Below, in pieces: positions 20,160-29,752 of a stretch of 64,000 nucleotides of DNA. The translations under genes and the position numbers were made by a program. Every line of letters starts with the position of its first letter. Position 1 is the first letter of the stretch. Source of the DNA: a virus; the IMG/VR virus record IMGVR_UViG_3300025626_000007, positions 41,045 through 105,044 of that record; one strand, 5' to 3'. The notes under the pieces are model-generated. The model worked only from the letters and a program-made list of their open reading frames with translations. It was not told the DNA's origin and did no database searches.

Positions 20160-20615
20160 ATGAGTTATAAAAGATGGATGGATAATGCGTTCTGGGAAAC
20201 AGAGGAGAAAGAAAAACTCAACTGTATCCTAGAAATGAAAGATGATCTGGATCGCGAGACCCGACAAGTAATGATGTTGAGTCGCAAGAATAAGGATGGT
20301 AGTGAAAATGAATTGTTCAATGAAGTCATTGATGCTTTAGGTGAAGAGTCTGTAGATAGAAATACCGAAGACCGTAAGATTCGTAAAGCTGCCGAAAAAG
20401 AAGAAGATAAACAACGTGATGTGGAACACGCACGTGCACGTAAGTTAGAAGAACTCTTTAACTATAAATTAGAAATCTTCGAAACCGAAGAAATTAAAAA
20501 CTCTAAGAACAGAAAACTCAAGTCTAAACTTAGACGAGCAAAGTCCAAGGTAGAAGCGAATCTTTTTGCTATGTTGCTTTTAAAAGAAGAACTTGGAGTT
20601 GAGGAAGATGTCTGA
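20160..20615 (+). CDS. hypothetical charged coiled-coil protein
   Basis: 151 aa, very rich in Lys, Glu and Arg; a long helical stretch covers about residues 60-150. GGAGA lies eight bases before the ATG. It overlaps the next gene by eight bases, so the two are probably co-translated. No recognised domain. It lies in the accessory insert between the repeat proteins and the next fibre cluster. It could be a fibre assembly chaperone, but there is no direct evidence. Confidence 0.65.
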   Translation: MSYKRWMDNAFWETEEKEKLNCILEMKDDLDRETRQVMMLSRKNKDGSENELFNEVIDALGEESVDRNTEDRKIRKAAEKEEDKQRDVEHARARKLEELFNYKLEIFETEEIKNSKNRKLKSKLRRAKSKVEANLFAMLLLKEELGVEEDV

Positions 20616-21342
20616 GAAGTCTAAAGGTTATGTGTTGGTTGCATCGAATAAGATTAACTTCTATCGGTATGCGATCAATCTAGCAGAATCTATTCTGGAT
20701 TATTACGAAGATGCGAAGATTACACTATTCTGCGAAGAGTGGATGTTCGAAGAAATACACCGAGATTTATTTGATAATGTTGAATGGTGTTCATCCCACT
20801 ACCGTGCAAAACTAGATGGTATGGCTCGTTCTCCATATGACCTAACCATGTACCTCGATGTTGATATGGAAGTGGAACACGAAGATATCCGCATTTGTTT
20901 TGATGAATTGGAAAGACGTGACGAAGACATCTTATTCTCTGAATTGACCGATGATCGTGAATATGTCTATGCCGAAAGAAGTTTTGATACTCCCGATGGC
21001 CCATCCAAGTTCACTCTATGTGGTGGTGTTGCACTTTACGATATGACCAAACCTATTGTACGTGAGTTCATGGATGATTGGTGGGATCTCACACGCAGAC
21101 AAATGGATCGTGACTGGTGGCCTGAAGGATATATAGAAAGTCTTCGGTCATGGGATCAGTTCAGTCTTTGGTGGTTGACCGAGAAAGAACCTAAATACAA
21201 AGACCTGAAGTATGGTATCTTGGAAGATGATTTGCGTTGGAACTATTATAACGCATTCAACTGGGCAAGGACTAGACCAGAAGGTGAAGTTATTGTCAGA
21301 CATTATTCCTGTGGATTAGATAAGGACGGATATATTATATGA
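20608..21342 (+). CDS. GT-A type glycosyltransferase-like protein
   Basis: 244 aa from the ATG at 20608, chosen because GGAG sits nine bases upstream; a TTG at 20593 would add five residues. The N-terminus is a Rossmann-like strand (GYVLVASNKINFY), followed by the DxD-type motif YLDVDMEV (D84, D86), which in GT-A enzymes holds the metal and sugar nucleotide. LCGGVALYDM near residue 140 fits the acceptor side. A second, similar protein is at 55910. Overlaps its neighbours on both sides, forming a three-gene unit with the coiled-coil protein and a 2OG oxygenase-like protein. The substrate could be host surface glycan or a virion protein; unknown. Confidence 0.6.
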   Translation: MSEKSKGYVLVASNKINFYRYAINLAESILDYYEDAKITLFCEEWMFEEIHRDLFDNVEWCSSHYRAKLDGMARSPYDLTMYLDVDMEVEHEDIRICFDELERRDEDILFSELTDDREYVYAERSFDTPDGPSKFTLCGGVALYDMTKPIVREFMDDWWDLTRRQMDRDWWPEGYIESLRSWDQFSLWWLTEKEPKYKDLKYGILEDDLRWNYYNAFNWARTRPEGEVIVRHYSCGLDKDGYII

Positions 21343-22034
21343 GTTATATGCAAGACATTCCGGTGATGAACCAAGACTTATTGGTGAAATTAAATGCCTA
21401 TCGAGATTTCTTGACCAGAGATATCCCTGACTTCGAGGAAACATTTCATAAGAGTTGTTCTCACGAATCACGGAATAGACATTTCTGGGCGGGTAAAGGT
21501 CATCTGGAAGAAATATTAGATCAAGGAACCCGACACGAAGGATTTCCCGATCAGATGTATGGTTATGAAATGAGTGTTGGTCGCAAGGGACATGAATTTT
21601 TCAATAACGGGGTTCATCCCTCGGTAAGAAAAGATAGAACCGCAGAACTCGCGCACATGAATCAAGGACTTATGAATTGGTTGGGTGTGAAAAATAATGC
21701 ACTAACCGCATGGTATCCGCCCGGTGGTTTTATCTCTTGGCACAATAATGCAAATGCAGCAGCGTATAATTTGATCTTCACGTGGTCGGAAACTGGAGAA
21801 GGTCAATTCGAATATGTAGATCCTATATCAAAAGAAGTTGTGGTGATGGAAGATAAGCCAGGGTGGCAGTGCAAGGCAGCATACTTTGGTCATTACGGTG
21901 AACCCGAAAGATTGTTCTATCATGCCGCGAAGACTGACTGTTGGAGATGTACAGTATCTTTCACTTTCGATACTTCCCAACTATCCGCTGAACTTCGCGA
22001 AGATTTACTCGAAGAAATTAGTTCAGACGAATAA
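21339..22034 (+). CDS. 2OG-Fe(II) oxygenase-like protein, HxN variant (paralogue 1)
   Basis: 231 aa, overlapping the glycosyltransferase by four bases (ATGA). The C-terminal half has the double-stranded beta-helix pattern: WYPPGGFISWHNNAN gives a proximal H135-x-N137, SETGEGQFEYVDP follows, and YHAAKTDCWRC gives the distal H195 and R203, which would bind 2-oxoglutarate. The usual carboxylate of the HxD/E triad is replaced by Asn. A clear paralogue with the same substitution is at 42520. Such enzymes hydroxylate proteins, nucleobases or small molecules; the target is unknown. Being last in this cluster before a late promoter, it may act during virion or fibre maturation. Confidence 0.65.
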   Translation: MSYMQDIPVMNQDLLVKLNAYRDFLTRDIPDFEETFHKSCSHESRNRHFWAGKGHLEEILDQGTRHEGFPDQMYGYEMSVGRKGHEFFNNGVHPSVRKDRTAELAHMNQGLMNWLGVKNNALTAWYPPGGFISWHNNANAAAYNLIFTWSETGEGQFEYVDPISKEVVVMEDKPGWQCKAAYFGHYGEPERLFYHAAKTDCWRCTVSFTFDTSQLSAELREDLLEEISSDE

Positions 22035-22061
22035 ATATCTCGTTTTCCAGTTTCCAAAACA

Positions 22062-22069
22062 TATAAATA
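22062..22069 (+). promoter_or_regulatory. late promoter TATAAATA
   Basis: Exact late box in the 72-base gap before the second fibre cluster, 38 bases upstream of the ATG at 22107. Confidence 0.75.
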
Positions 22070-22106
22070 AAACCATAGACACAACTTTGGTTTGATGGGA
22101 ACTGGA

Positions 22107-22466
22107 ATGGCAGATTACGAAGACTTTACAATTGATCAAGGCGCAGACGTTGCAATCGAGTTGCACCTTCAGGAAACTGACGGTTCCAAGAAAAACTTGA
22201 CTGGACATACCGTTAACGCAAAAATGAAACGTAGTTACACTTCTGTTGACAGTGATGAGATCCTAGATTTCACCACTATCGTTAGCGAACCCGCAACAGA
22301 TGGTATTGCAGTTTTATCCCTCACAAATACTCAAACTGACACCCTCAATACCAGAACACGTTACGTCTATGACGTTGAATTAGCGGTCAATGATAGTGAC
22401 GGTAATATTCTCATTGAACGAATTTTAGAGGGTAAGATCAAAGTCTCACCTTCGGTAACAAGGTAA
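22107..22466 (+). CDS. small structural protein of the fibre cluster
   Basis: 119 aa from ATG 22107, favoured because GGGA lies six bases upstream; ATG 22095 and TTG 22092 are in frame but have weaker sites. The sequence is beta-rich (VAIELHLQET, NAKMKRSYT, RYVYDVELAV, RILEGKIKVSP), resembling the N-terminal baseplate-attachment domains of upper-baseplate or fibre proteins. It is followed four bases later by another small gene and then two large fibres. A fibre-attachment or adaptor role is inferred. Confidence 0.65.
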   Translation: MADYEDFTIDQGADVAIELHLQETDGSKKNLTGHTVNAKMKRSYTSVDSDEILDFTTIVSEPATDGIAVLSLTNTQTDTLNTRTRYVYDVELAVNDSDGNILIERILEGKIKVSPSVTR

Positions 22467-22470
22467 ATAT

Positions 22471-22695
22471 ATGGCTGTCACGGTATCCCTTAGAGGAAAA
22501 ACTAAAGTTAAAAGGGTCGTTGTTGGGAAACCAATCAGACGTATCACATCAACTACAGGCAATATCAATAATATCGGTGGTGTAGATACCAGTAATGTTA
22601 CGGATGGTGCAGTTCTAGTATTCAGTGAATCCACAGGCAATTTTGAGGCAAAAACTGAATTAAACAATCAAGAAGTTAACGGAGGCCAATACTAA
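22471..22695 (+). CDS. small fibre-cluster protein
   Basis: 74 aa. The basic N-terminus (LRGKTKVKRVVVGKPIRR) is followed by a Gly/Asn/Val-rich part with VTDGAVLVFSESTGNFEA, a phrase common in fibre proteins of marine T4-like phages. Its TAA overlaps the ATG of the next fibre (TAATG), indicating coupled translation. Probably structural; the exact role is unknown. Confidence 0.6.
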   Translation: MAVTVSLRGKTKVKRVVVGKPIRRITSTTGNINNIGGVDTSNVTDGAVLVFSESTGNFEAKTELNNQEVNGGQY

Positions 22696-24686
22696 TGGCA
22701 TCATTATTAAGAATAAAACGGTCGGGGACTTCGGGAGATCCGTCCACACTTGGCCAAGGTGAATTAGCATATTCATACTTGCCCGATAATGGTTCCAATG
22801 GTGGTGACCGTTTATATATCGGTACTGGTACTGAAATCGCAGGTAATGCAGTCAACCACGAAGTTATTGGTGGTAAATTCTTCACTCAAATGCTCGACCA
22901 TGACAAAGGCACAGTTACCCCGAATAGTGCACTCATTGTTGATGCGGATAGCAAACTTGATATTTTAAAAGTCGATGACATTATTATTGATGGGAGTTCT
23001 ATCAGTGTAACTGGTGGACTTACAATTGACACTCAAGGTAATGAAGTCGATTTTCTAAACGTACAACTTCACGGTGTTGCGACTCCTACCCATGACTCGG
23101 ATGCTGCGAACAAAGGATATGTAGATGATCAAATTGCTACCAACACTTTTACTATCGGTGCAGATAACGGTACTAATGACACGTTCAATACTTCTACCGG
23201 TATATTGACATTCGGTGGTGGTACAGGTCTGACATCTACTGTTACTGATGATGCAATTACTTTTGACTTAGACAGTACTGCGGTAACGCCTGGGTCATAT
23301 GGTTCTACCACACAGATTCCAACTTTCACAGTTGATGCACAAGGTCGTTTGACTGCGGCTTCTGTTGCGAACGTTGCAACAAACTTGACTGTCAACTCAG
23401 ATCCTATCAGTCTACTTGACTCGGACTTGACATTTACCGCAACCGGTAATGGTCTCACTCTTACATATACCGCAACTACAAATACTGTAGACTATGCAAT
23501 TGATGATGCGACTACTTCTTCGAAGGGTGTTGCTCAGTTCCTCTCTGATGACTTTGATGTAACTTCCGGTTCAGTATCTTTGGTGGATGATGTAGTAAAA
23601 CTCATCATTACAGACTCTGGATCTGTAACTCCTACTGGACATGATTTCAATATCCTCGGTAATGGCGTACAGGGTCTGGATGTAACTGGTGCAGGTGCAA
23701 CAGTAACTATTACACCAAGAACCGCATCGTATTCACAACTGGGTACCGCTAAATTTAATTCGAGTGACTTCACACTCAACTCTGGTGACGTAAGTCTCGA
23801 TTCTTCGGTAGTGAAACAAATCACAACTGATGATGGTATTGTTCCTATTACTGGTCACATGGTATCTATCCTTGGTGGAGAAGGTATCAATGTAGGTCAT
23901 GCAGGTACTAACATCTCTATCGAAGGTGAAGATGCGAATGGTGCCAACAAAGGTATTGCATCTTTCGAAGATACTGACTTTGATATATCGAATGGTCACG
24001 TAAGTCTGAAGGCTGCGTCTATTGCAAATGCAGATTTAGTAAATGATGACATCACAATAGGTGATACTACGGTTGCACTTGGTGCGACTATTACAGATCT
24101 CACCGGTCTAACCGGTATTACTACCGATACAATTCGTATCGATGGTAACAAGATCTCTACTAACAGTTCTACCGAGGTTCTTGTACTTGACCCTAAAGGT
24201 GGAGACTCTAACGGTGGTCAAGTTCTTGTACTGGGTGACCTTGTTGTACAGGGTACGCAGACAATCATTAACTCGACTACTATGTCGATCAATGACCTTA
24301 ACCTTGTTCTTGCAGATAGTGCCGCAGATGCGACCGCTGCAAATGGTGCAGGTATTACGGTCAATGGTGCAAATGCAACAATCACTTACTCTGTTGCAGG
24401 AGACAAGTGGAACACCAACAAAGATCTAGATGTTGGTGGTGAGATCTATCGCAATGGTACGGTTCTTCGTGAATATATCGAAGACCATCTAGGTAACACA
24501 TTCTTCGCTGCCGGTGAAGGTATGGACATTACCTATGGTGCTGCACAAGACAGTGATAATACTATCACATTCGCGGCAGAGATTGCAAGTTATACTAACA
24601 AAGGTGTTGCGTCTTTTGACTCAGACCAATTCACCATTACATCTGGTTTTGTGACTATCGCAACACTCGATGGTGGAACATACTAA
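22695..24686 (+). CDS. tail-fibre protein
   Basis: 663 aa. The N-terminal module LLRIKRSGTSGDPS...GELAYSYLP...DRLYIGTG is the fibre-base module also found at the start of the 24747 gene. The shaft is Thr/Asp/Gly-rich with three related blocks of about 65-90 residues, each containing VxLxDxVVKxIxTD(D/S)G or similar (near residues 290, 370 and 600). No cleavage, enzyme or membrane motif is seen. It ends in a strong terminator that separates it from the next fibre. Confidence 0.8.
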   Translation: MASLLRIKRSGTSGDPSTLGQGELAYSYLPDNGSNGGDRLYIGTGTEIAGNAVNHEVIGGKFFTQMLDHDKGTVTPNSALIVDADSKLDILKVDDIIIDGSSISVTGGLTIDTQGNEVDFLNVQLHGVATPTHDSDAANKGYVDDQIATNTFTIGADNGTNDTFNTSTGILTFGGGTGLTSTVTDDAITFDLDSTAVTPGSYGSTTQIPTFTVDAQGRLTAASVANVATNLTVNSDPISLLDSDLTFTATGNGLTLTYTATTNTVDYAIDDATTSSKGVAQFLSDDFDVTSGSVSLVDDVVKLIITDSGSVTPTGHDFNILGNGVQGLDVTGAGATVTITPRTASYSQLGTAKFNSSDFTLNSGDVSLDSSVVKQITTDDGIVPITGHMVSILGGEGINVGHAGTNISIEGEDANGANKGIASFEDTDFDISNGHVSLKAASIANADLVNDDITIGDTTVALGATITDLTGLTGITTDTIRIDGNKISTNSSTEVLVLDPKGGDSNGGQVLVLGDLVVQGTQTIINSTTMSINDLNLVLADSAADATAANGAGITVNGANATITYSVAGDKWNTNKDLDVGGEIYRNGTVLREYIEDHLGNTFFAAGEGMDITYGAAQDSDNTITFAAEIASYTNKGVASFDSDQFTITSGFVTIATLDGGTY

Positions 24687-24700
24687 ATAATAGAATATCA

Positions 24701-24721
24701 CCCCCTTCTATAAGGGGGTTT
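24701..24721 (+). terminator. rho-independent terminator
   Basis: Perfect 7-bp stem CCCCCTT/AAGGGGG with a four-base loop followed by TTTA, 15 bases after the fibre stop codon. Confidence 0.85.
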
Positions 24722-24746
24722 ATCCAATATTGGAAAAGGTTGACAA

Positions 24747-27700
24747 ATGTCGAATACACTTTTTAGATTAAAGAGAAGTGCAGTTAAGGGCAAGAGCCCG
24801 ACTACATCAAATATAGAACTTGGCGAATTAGCGATCAACACAAATGATGGTCGTCTTTTCTTCAAGACAACGGATTCTGCATCCTCTAGTTCTATCGTAA
24901 CACTCAGACAAGTATCTGGTGGAACCGGCATTACCGAGACCAACGGTGAGTTAAGTATCACCAACACTGGTGTCGGTGCAGGTACCTATGGTTCTACCAC
25001 AACCATTCCAGTATTGACTATCAATGCGCAAGGTCAAATTGATAGTGCGGGAACTGTTACTGTTGCAGGTGTTTCGGGGTTATCCTTCGATTCCTCTAAT
25101 GCAACTCTTACACTGGCCACCGCAGATGGTGGTTCATTCAATGCACGAATTGGTCTGCAACATTTCTCGACTTCGGATTTAAGTGAAGGGACTAACCTTT
25201 ACTACACAACTGCACGTGCAGACTCCGCATTCGATGATCGTCTTGCTCTTAAAACAACAGACGATCTTACCCAAGGTAGCACAAACAAATATTATGCAAC
25301 ATCTCTATTCAATACAGATCTTGCAACCAAAACAACAGACGACCTAACACAAGGCTCGACTAACCTCTATTACGATTCCGCAACCACCACAACTACCGCA
25401 CGAAATGCGATTGGTGTAAGTGGTTTACCGTTGACATATAACGCTGCAACTGGTACACTAGGTTATACCGAAGTATCATATGCAGGATTTGATTCTGACT
25501 TTGCGTTAAAAACTACCAATGATTTAAGTGAAGGTGGTTCTACCAATCTCTATTTCAACAATGCCAGAGCACGTGCTGCGGTATCTGCGACTGACAATGG
25601 CGGAGATGGTTCATTCTCGTATGATAGTTCTACAGGTACGTTCTCCTTTACCGGCCCTTCTGCGGCCGAAGTCCGTGCACATTTTAGTGCAGGTACAGGT
25701 ATTGGTATCACCAATGGTCAAATCTCGACAAGTATTACACAATATACAGATGCAGACGCACGTGGCACAGTATCAGTAAACGATGCTGGGGGTGATGGGT
25801 CTCTTTCATATGATTCATCCACAGGTATCTTTACATACACTGGCCCAAATGCGAGTGAAGTCCGTGCGCATTTATCTGCCGGTGGTGATTTATCATATGA
25901 CTCTGCGACTGGTAGATACTCTTTCACACAAAGAACAGACTCAGAAGTACGTGGTCTGGTCTCAGTAACAGATGCAGGTGGAGATGGTTCTCTATCTTAT
26001 AATAACGGTACTGGTGTAATTACATACACAGGCCCTAGTGCATCCGAGACTCGTGCACATTTCTCTGGTGGAACTGGTGTCACAATCACTGACGGGTCTA
26101 TTGCGATTGCACAGTCTGTCGGAACTACCGATGATATTGTATTCGGTAAGGTAACTGTTGACTCCGCAGAGATTGGATGTCTACACTTAACTAAACAAGA
26201 AACTGCACCTAATAGTCTTGCGGGTTTACTCTACTATGATTCAAACCCACAGAAAGGTATATCGTTTATACCAACAACCAATGAATTGGTTCAAGATGTA
26301 ACAATCAACCTCGGTCAAGAACATTTAATATATGTTCATAACTTGACCGGTGGACAGATTAACAATGGTGATGCAGTATACGTATCCGGTACTGCACACG
26401 GTATCCACCCCCAAATATCTCTTGCAAAGGCAGATGCTTCTTCTACAGCAAATGTTACTGGTATTGCAACTATGGATATCCCGAACGGGAACCACGGTTA
26501 TGTGACTCAGTTCGGTTTAGTAAATGGTCTGAATACTTCTGGTATGACCCAAGGTGCATTTGCATACCTTTCTGCTGATAGTGCGGGTAAGTGGTCTACA
26601 ACTGAAGTATCAATCGACCAAGGTTATCCTACACACGTAGGTCGTGTAATCTCAGTAGATTCTACTTCGGGTTCACTACTTGTAAACGTTGAGAAAGAAC
26701 ACGCAGAATATATCCGTGTTGAAGACCGTATGATTGTTGATGGTAAAATCACTGCGGATTCTGGTGACTTCAAACTACTTAACGTAGACATATCATCCTA
26801 CTCGGATATCGATGTTCCCAATAACCTTCCTGCTTTCCGTGAAGGTAACTTGTTTTATATGCAAGGCCCTGATGCACTTGTATACTCGAACTCATCAATC
26901 AATGTCAAAGTTGGTCAAGATGAAATCATGCGAGTTTTCAACAACTCGGGATCATCTATTCCCAAGGGTAAAGTTGTATATGTAACTGGTGCTGCAAATG
27001 ACTTCCCGACAATCTCACTTGCAAAGTCAGATAACTTCAGTACAACATACACAACATCTGGACTTGCATCAAGTACTATCGCTAATGGTGCATATGGTTA
27101 TGTAACAGTACGTGGTCTATACGGTGGGTTGAATACTGCATCCTTTAATGTGGGTGATATCCTTCACGTTTCTCCTGATAGTGCGGGTGAAATGGTAGCA
27201 TTTTCTCCTGATTATCCTAACTGGCCATATCAAGTTGGTACGGTACTTGTTTCGGATTCCGCAACTGGTGGTAATGTCGGTGGTTGTATTCAGATCAGTC
27301 TTGCTCCAGAGATTGCAGAGAACCTTCGTGTTCAAGGTAACCAACGTGTAGATGGTAATGTCACTATCGCAGGTAATCTGAACATCCTTGGTTCTGAAAC
27401 AACAACTACTGTACAGTCTCTAAACGTTGGTGATCAGTTCATCTATGTTGGTGCAGGTGATACCATCGAAACAGTATTCGGTGCGGGTATATCTGGACTT
27501 AATGATGCGACTTTCAAAGAATATTATGAAGGTGATTCTGACAGAACGTATTTTGTCAAGATAACCGGAACCGATAGTGCAGGTGATACTATCCAATGGG
27601 GTTTCGACTCTGCGGAAGGTATTGGCGAGTTTACTCCGTTATCGTTTGATTCGGACGGTGGTACAGGCCCTACCTCTTGGAACTTGGGTGTAGATAATAC

Positions 27701-28976
27701 TCTTGTACCATTAAGATATAATGTCAAGGTAACTTTCTCGTCTCCTACTGGTCACACTTTAAACAACTACTGGAAAGGTGACGCACAACCAATCAATCAA
27801 GATTTTGGTATTGTCGGTAACTACAATACGATTGATGCGCCATATACCCATGCGGGTGTCTTCCGTGATACCACAGATAGTCGTTGGAAGTTCTTCAACA
27901 AATACGATCCAGAAGTTGGTGGAAACATCAATACTTCAGACCCATCTTTTGAACTCGCAGACTTGCAAGTCAACAGATTATATGGTAATGTTACTGGTGC
28001 AGTAACGGGTAATGCGTCTACCGCAAATAGTCTTCTCACTTCAAGAACTATTGGTATTTCTGGTGATGTGACTGGTACCGCAACTTCGTTTGATGGTACT
28101 AGTAACATTACTATTACGACTGGGATTACTGCTAATACTATTGTCAATGCAGACATCAATACAAATGCTGCGATTGCAGATACTAAACTCGGAACAATCT
28201 CAACTGCGGGTAAGGTACAGAATTCTGCAACTACTGCGACTTCTGCGAATACCGCAAGTACAATTGTTGAACGTGATGGTTCAGGTAACTTTACTGCAAC
28301 TGCAATCACCGCAAACCTAACAGGTGACGTAACTGGTACTGTATCGAGTCTATCCAACCATACGTCTACTATCCGTAACTTATTCAGTGTAGATAATTCG
28401 GGTCTTGGATATGATAGTGCGACCGGACAGTTTAGTTTAGCAAATCCTGGCGTAGACTCTGCGTCAACTCTTGCATTGTTCTCTGCTGCAAATAGTGGTA
28501 CCGGATATGGTACACTCTCATATTCAAATGGAGAGTTTAGTTTTGCGAAGGTAACAGATGCAAACATCCGTTCTGCAATATCCGCAAGTACTGGTATCTC
28601 AATCACCGATGGGGCGATTTCAACTACCATTACACAGTATACTGATACTCTTGCACGTGGTGCAATCGGTATCAATAATAATGGTACTGGATTCGGTTCT
28701 TTAAGTTATAACTCTGGAACTGGTACAATTACCTATAACAAGGTCACGACACAAAACATTCGTGATCAATTCAGTGTTACTGGTGATATCGCATATGACT
28801 CTGCGACTGGTCAGTTCTCGGTAGATGAAACATACTCTACTGCAAATGAACTGTTGACTGCGGTCAAGACTGTAGATGGATCGGGTTCAGGTCTGGATGC
28901 TGATGTTCTTGATGGTCAACAAGGTTCGCATTATCGAATCAACGTATATAACTCTGCGGGAACGCTACTTAACTAA
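24747..28976 (+). CDS. long tail-fibre protein
   Basis: 1409 aa. The N-terminal module (LFRLKRSAVKG, ELGELAINTNDGRLFF) is shared with the 22695 fibre. Residues about 140-450 are repeats around TDDLTQGSTNLYY and YDSSTGTFSFTGP, with ADARG/VRAHFSAG between. A middle section (about 480-880) has a twice-repeated domain recognisable by MQGPDALVY / YYDSNPQKG and SLAKxD; YGYVTVRGL and HGYVTQFGL mark the two copies. The C-terminal part returns to the YDSATGQFS repeats and ends VYNSAGTLLN, like the 8583 fibre. Most likely a long tail fibre carrying host-recognition regions. The terminator upstream and lack of a late box in the gap leave its transcription start unclear. Confidence 0.8.
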   Translation: MSNTLFRLKRSAVKGKSPTTSNIELGELAINTNDGRLFFKTTDSASSSSIVTLRQVSGGTGITETNGELSITNTGVGAGTYGSTTTIPVLTINAQGQIDSAGTVTVAGVSGLSFDSSNATLTLATADGGSFNARIGLQHFSTSDLSEGTNLYYTTARADSAFDDRLALKTTDDLTQGSTNKYYATSLFNTDLATKTTDDLTQGSTNLYYDSATTTTTARNAIGVSGLPLTYNAATGTLGYTEVSYAGFDSDFALKTTNDLSEGGSTNLYFNNARARAAVSATDNGGDGSFSYDSSTGTFSFTGPSAAEVRAHFSAGTGIGITNGQISTSITQYTDADARGTVSVNDAGGDGSLSYDSSTGIFTYTGPNASEVRAHLSAGGDLSYDSATGRYSFTQRTDSEVRGLVSVTDAGGDGSLSYNNGTGVITYTGPSASETRAHFSGGTGVTITDGSIAIAQSVGTTDDIVFGKVTVDSAEIGCLHLTKQETAPNSLAGLLYYDSNPQKGISFIPTTNELVQDVTINLGQEHLIYVHNLTGGQINNGDAVYVSGTAHGIHPQISLAKADASSTANVTGIATMDIPNGNHGYVTQFGLVNGLNTSGMTQGAFAYLSADSAGKWSTTEVSIDQGYPTHVGRVISVDSTSGSLLVNVEKEHAEYIRVEDRMIVDGKITADSGDFKLLNVDISSYSDIDVPNNLPAFREGNLFYMQGPDALVYSNSSINVKVGQDEIMRVFNNSGSSIPKGKVVYVTGAANDFPTISLAKSDNFSTTYTTSGLASSTIANGAYGYVTVRGLYGGLNTASFNVGDILHVSPDSAGEMVAFSPDYPNWPYQVGTVLVSDSATGGNVGGCIQISLAPEIAENLRVQGNQRVDGNVTIAGNLNILGSETTTTVQSLNVGDQFIYVGAGDTIETVFGAGISGLNDATFKEYYEGDSDRTYFVKITGTDSAGDTIQWGFDSAEGIGEFTPLSFDSDGGTGPTSWNLGVDNTLVPLRYNVKVTFSSPTGHTLNNYWKGDAQPINQDFGIVGNYNTIDAPYTHAGVFRDTTDSRWKFFNKYDPEVGGNINTSDPSFELADLQVNRLYGNVTGAVTGNASTANSLLTSRTIGISGDVTGTATSFDGTSNITITTGITANTIVNADINTNAAIADTKLGTISTAGKVQNSATTATSANTASTIVERDGSGNFTATAITANLTGDVTGTVSSLSNHTSTIRNLFSVDNSGLGYDSATGQFSLANPGVDSASTLALFSAANSGTGYGTLSYSNGEFSFAKVTDANIRSAISASTGISITDGAISTTITQYTDTLARGAIGINNNGTGFGSLSYNSGTGTITYNKVTTQNIRDQFSVTGDIAYDSATGQFSVDETYSTANELLTAVKTVDGSGSGLDADVLDGQQGSHYRINVYNSAGTLLN

Positions 28977-28987
28977 TAGGTAATAAC

Positions 28988-29749
28988 ATGGCCAATCCAA
29001 ATACAAGAGACGAACATATTGACTACTGTCTACGGGCATTAGGATCTCCTGTACTCGAAATTAATGTGGCGGACGAACAGATCGAAGATCGTATTGACGA
29101 AGCTTTACAATGGTTTCGTGAATATCACCCTGATGGTAAAAGACGATTTTACATTACACATCAACTTGTTCAGGCAGAAATTGACGCAGGGTTTTTCGAA
29201 CTACAAGAAGATCTATTAACTGTTGTACGCATGTTCCGTGTGGATAGTGTGACTGCATCAACCAACTTCTTTGATATTAAGTATCAGATGAGATTGAATG
29301 ATATTAGTGATCTAAATAGACATAGTGGTGACATGGCATACTATGAACAAATGCAACAACACCTATCATTACTTGATATGAAACTAAGTGGGGAACCACA
29401 GATTACATTTGACCGACAGAATGACAGAGTATATTTCTATCATGATAAGGCAGATTTCACAGTAGGTAACTATGTGGTCTTTGAGGTATATGGTGATATT
29501 GATCCTAATGCGGGAACAAACTCGGATTTGAATTCACTATGGAACCATAAGTTTTTAAAACAATATTCTATCGCACTACTCAAGAAACAGTGGGGACAGA
29601 ATATGTCTAAGTTCGAAGGTATGCAATTACCTGGCGGTGTTACTATTTCGGGACGACAGATCTATGATGATGCTGTTGCAGAGATAGAACAAATCATGAT
29701 TAAATTCAGAGAAGAAGAAGACATTGGCCCAATGTTCTTTGTAGGATAA
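28988..29749 (+). CDS. 13: neck protein gp13 (head completion)
   Basis: 253 aa (T4 gp13 309). Begins the canonical gp13-14-15-16-17-18-19-20 order, which is the main support. The N-terminus TRDEHIDYCLRALGSP...IEDRIDEALQWFREYH and the end IMIKFREEEDIGPMFF follow the cyanophage gp13 pattern as I remember it. gp13 closes the filled head and joins gp14 to accept the tail. Four bases separate it from gp14, so they are one transcription unit. Confidence 0.85.
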   Translation: MANPNTRDEHIDYCLRALGSPVLEINVADEQIEDRIDEALQWFREYHPDGKRRFYITHQLVQAEIDAGFFELQEDLLTVVRMFRVDSVTASTNFFDIKYQMRLNDISDLNRHSGDMAYYEQMQQHLSLLDMKLSGEPQITFDRQNDRVYFYHDKADFTVGNYVVFEVYGDIDPNAGTNSDLNSLWNHKFLKQYSIALLKKQWGQNMSKFEGMQLPGGVTISGRQIYDDAVAEIEQIMIKFREEEDIGPMFFVG

Positions 29750-29752
29750 AAA

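Noticed and set aside
27821-28675. 284-codon minus-strand open frame over the 24747 fibre
   Set aside because: It is the mirror of a repetitive, codon-biased fibre gene; the protein is Pro/Val/Ala low complexity without a start site or family likeness, and no other gene here is on the minus strand.
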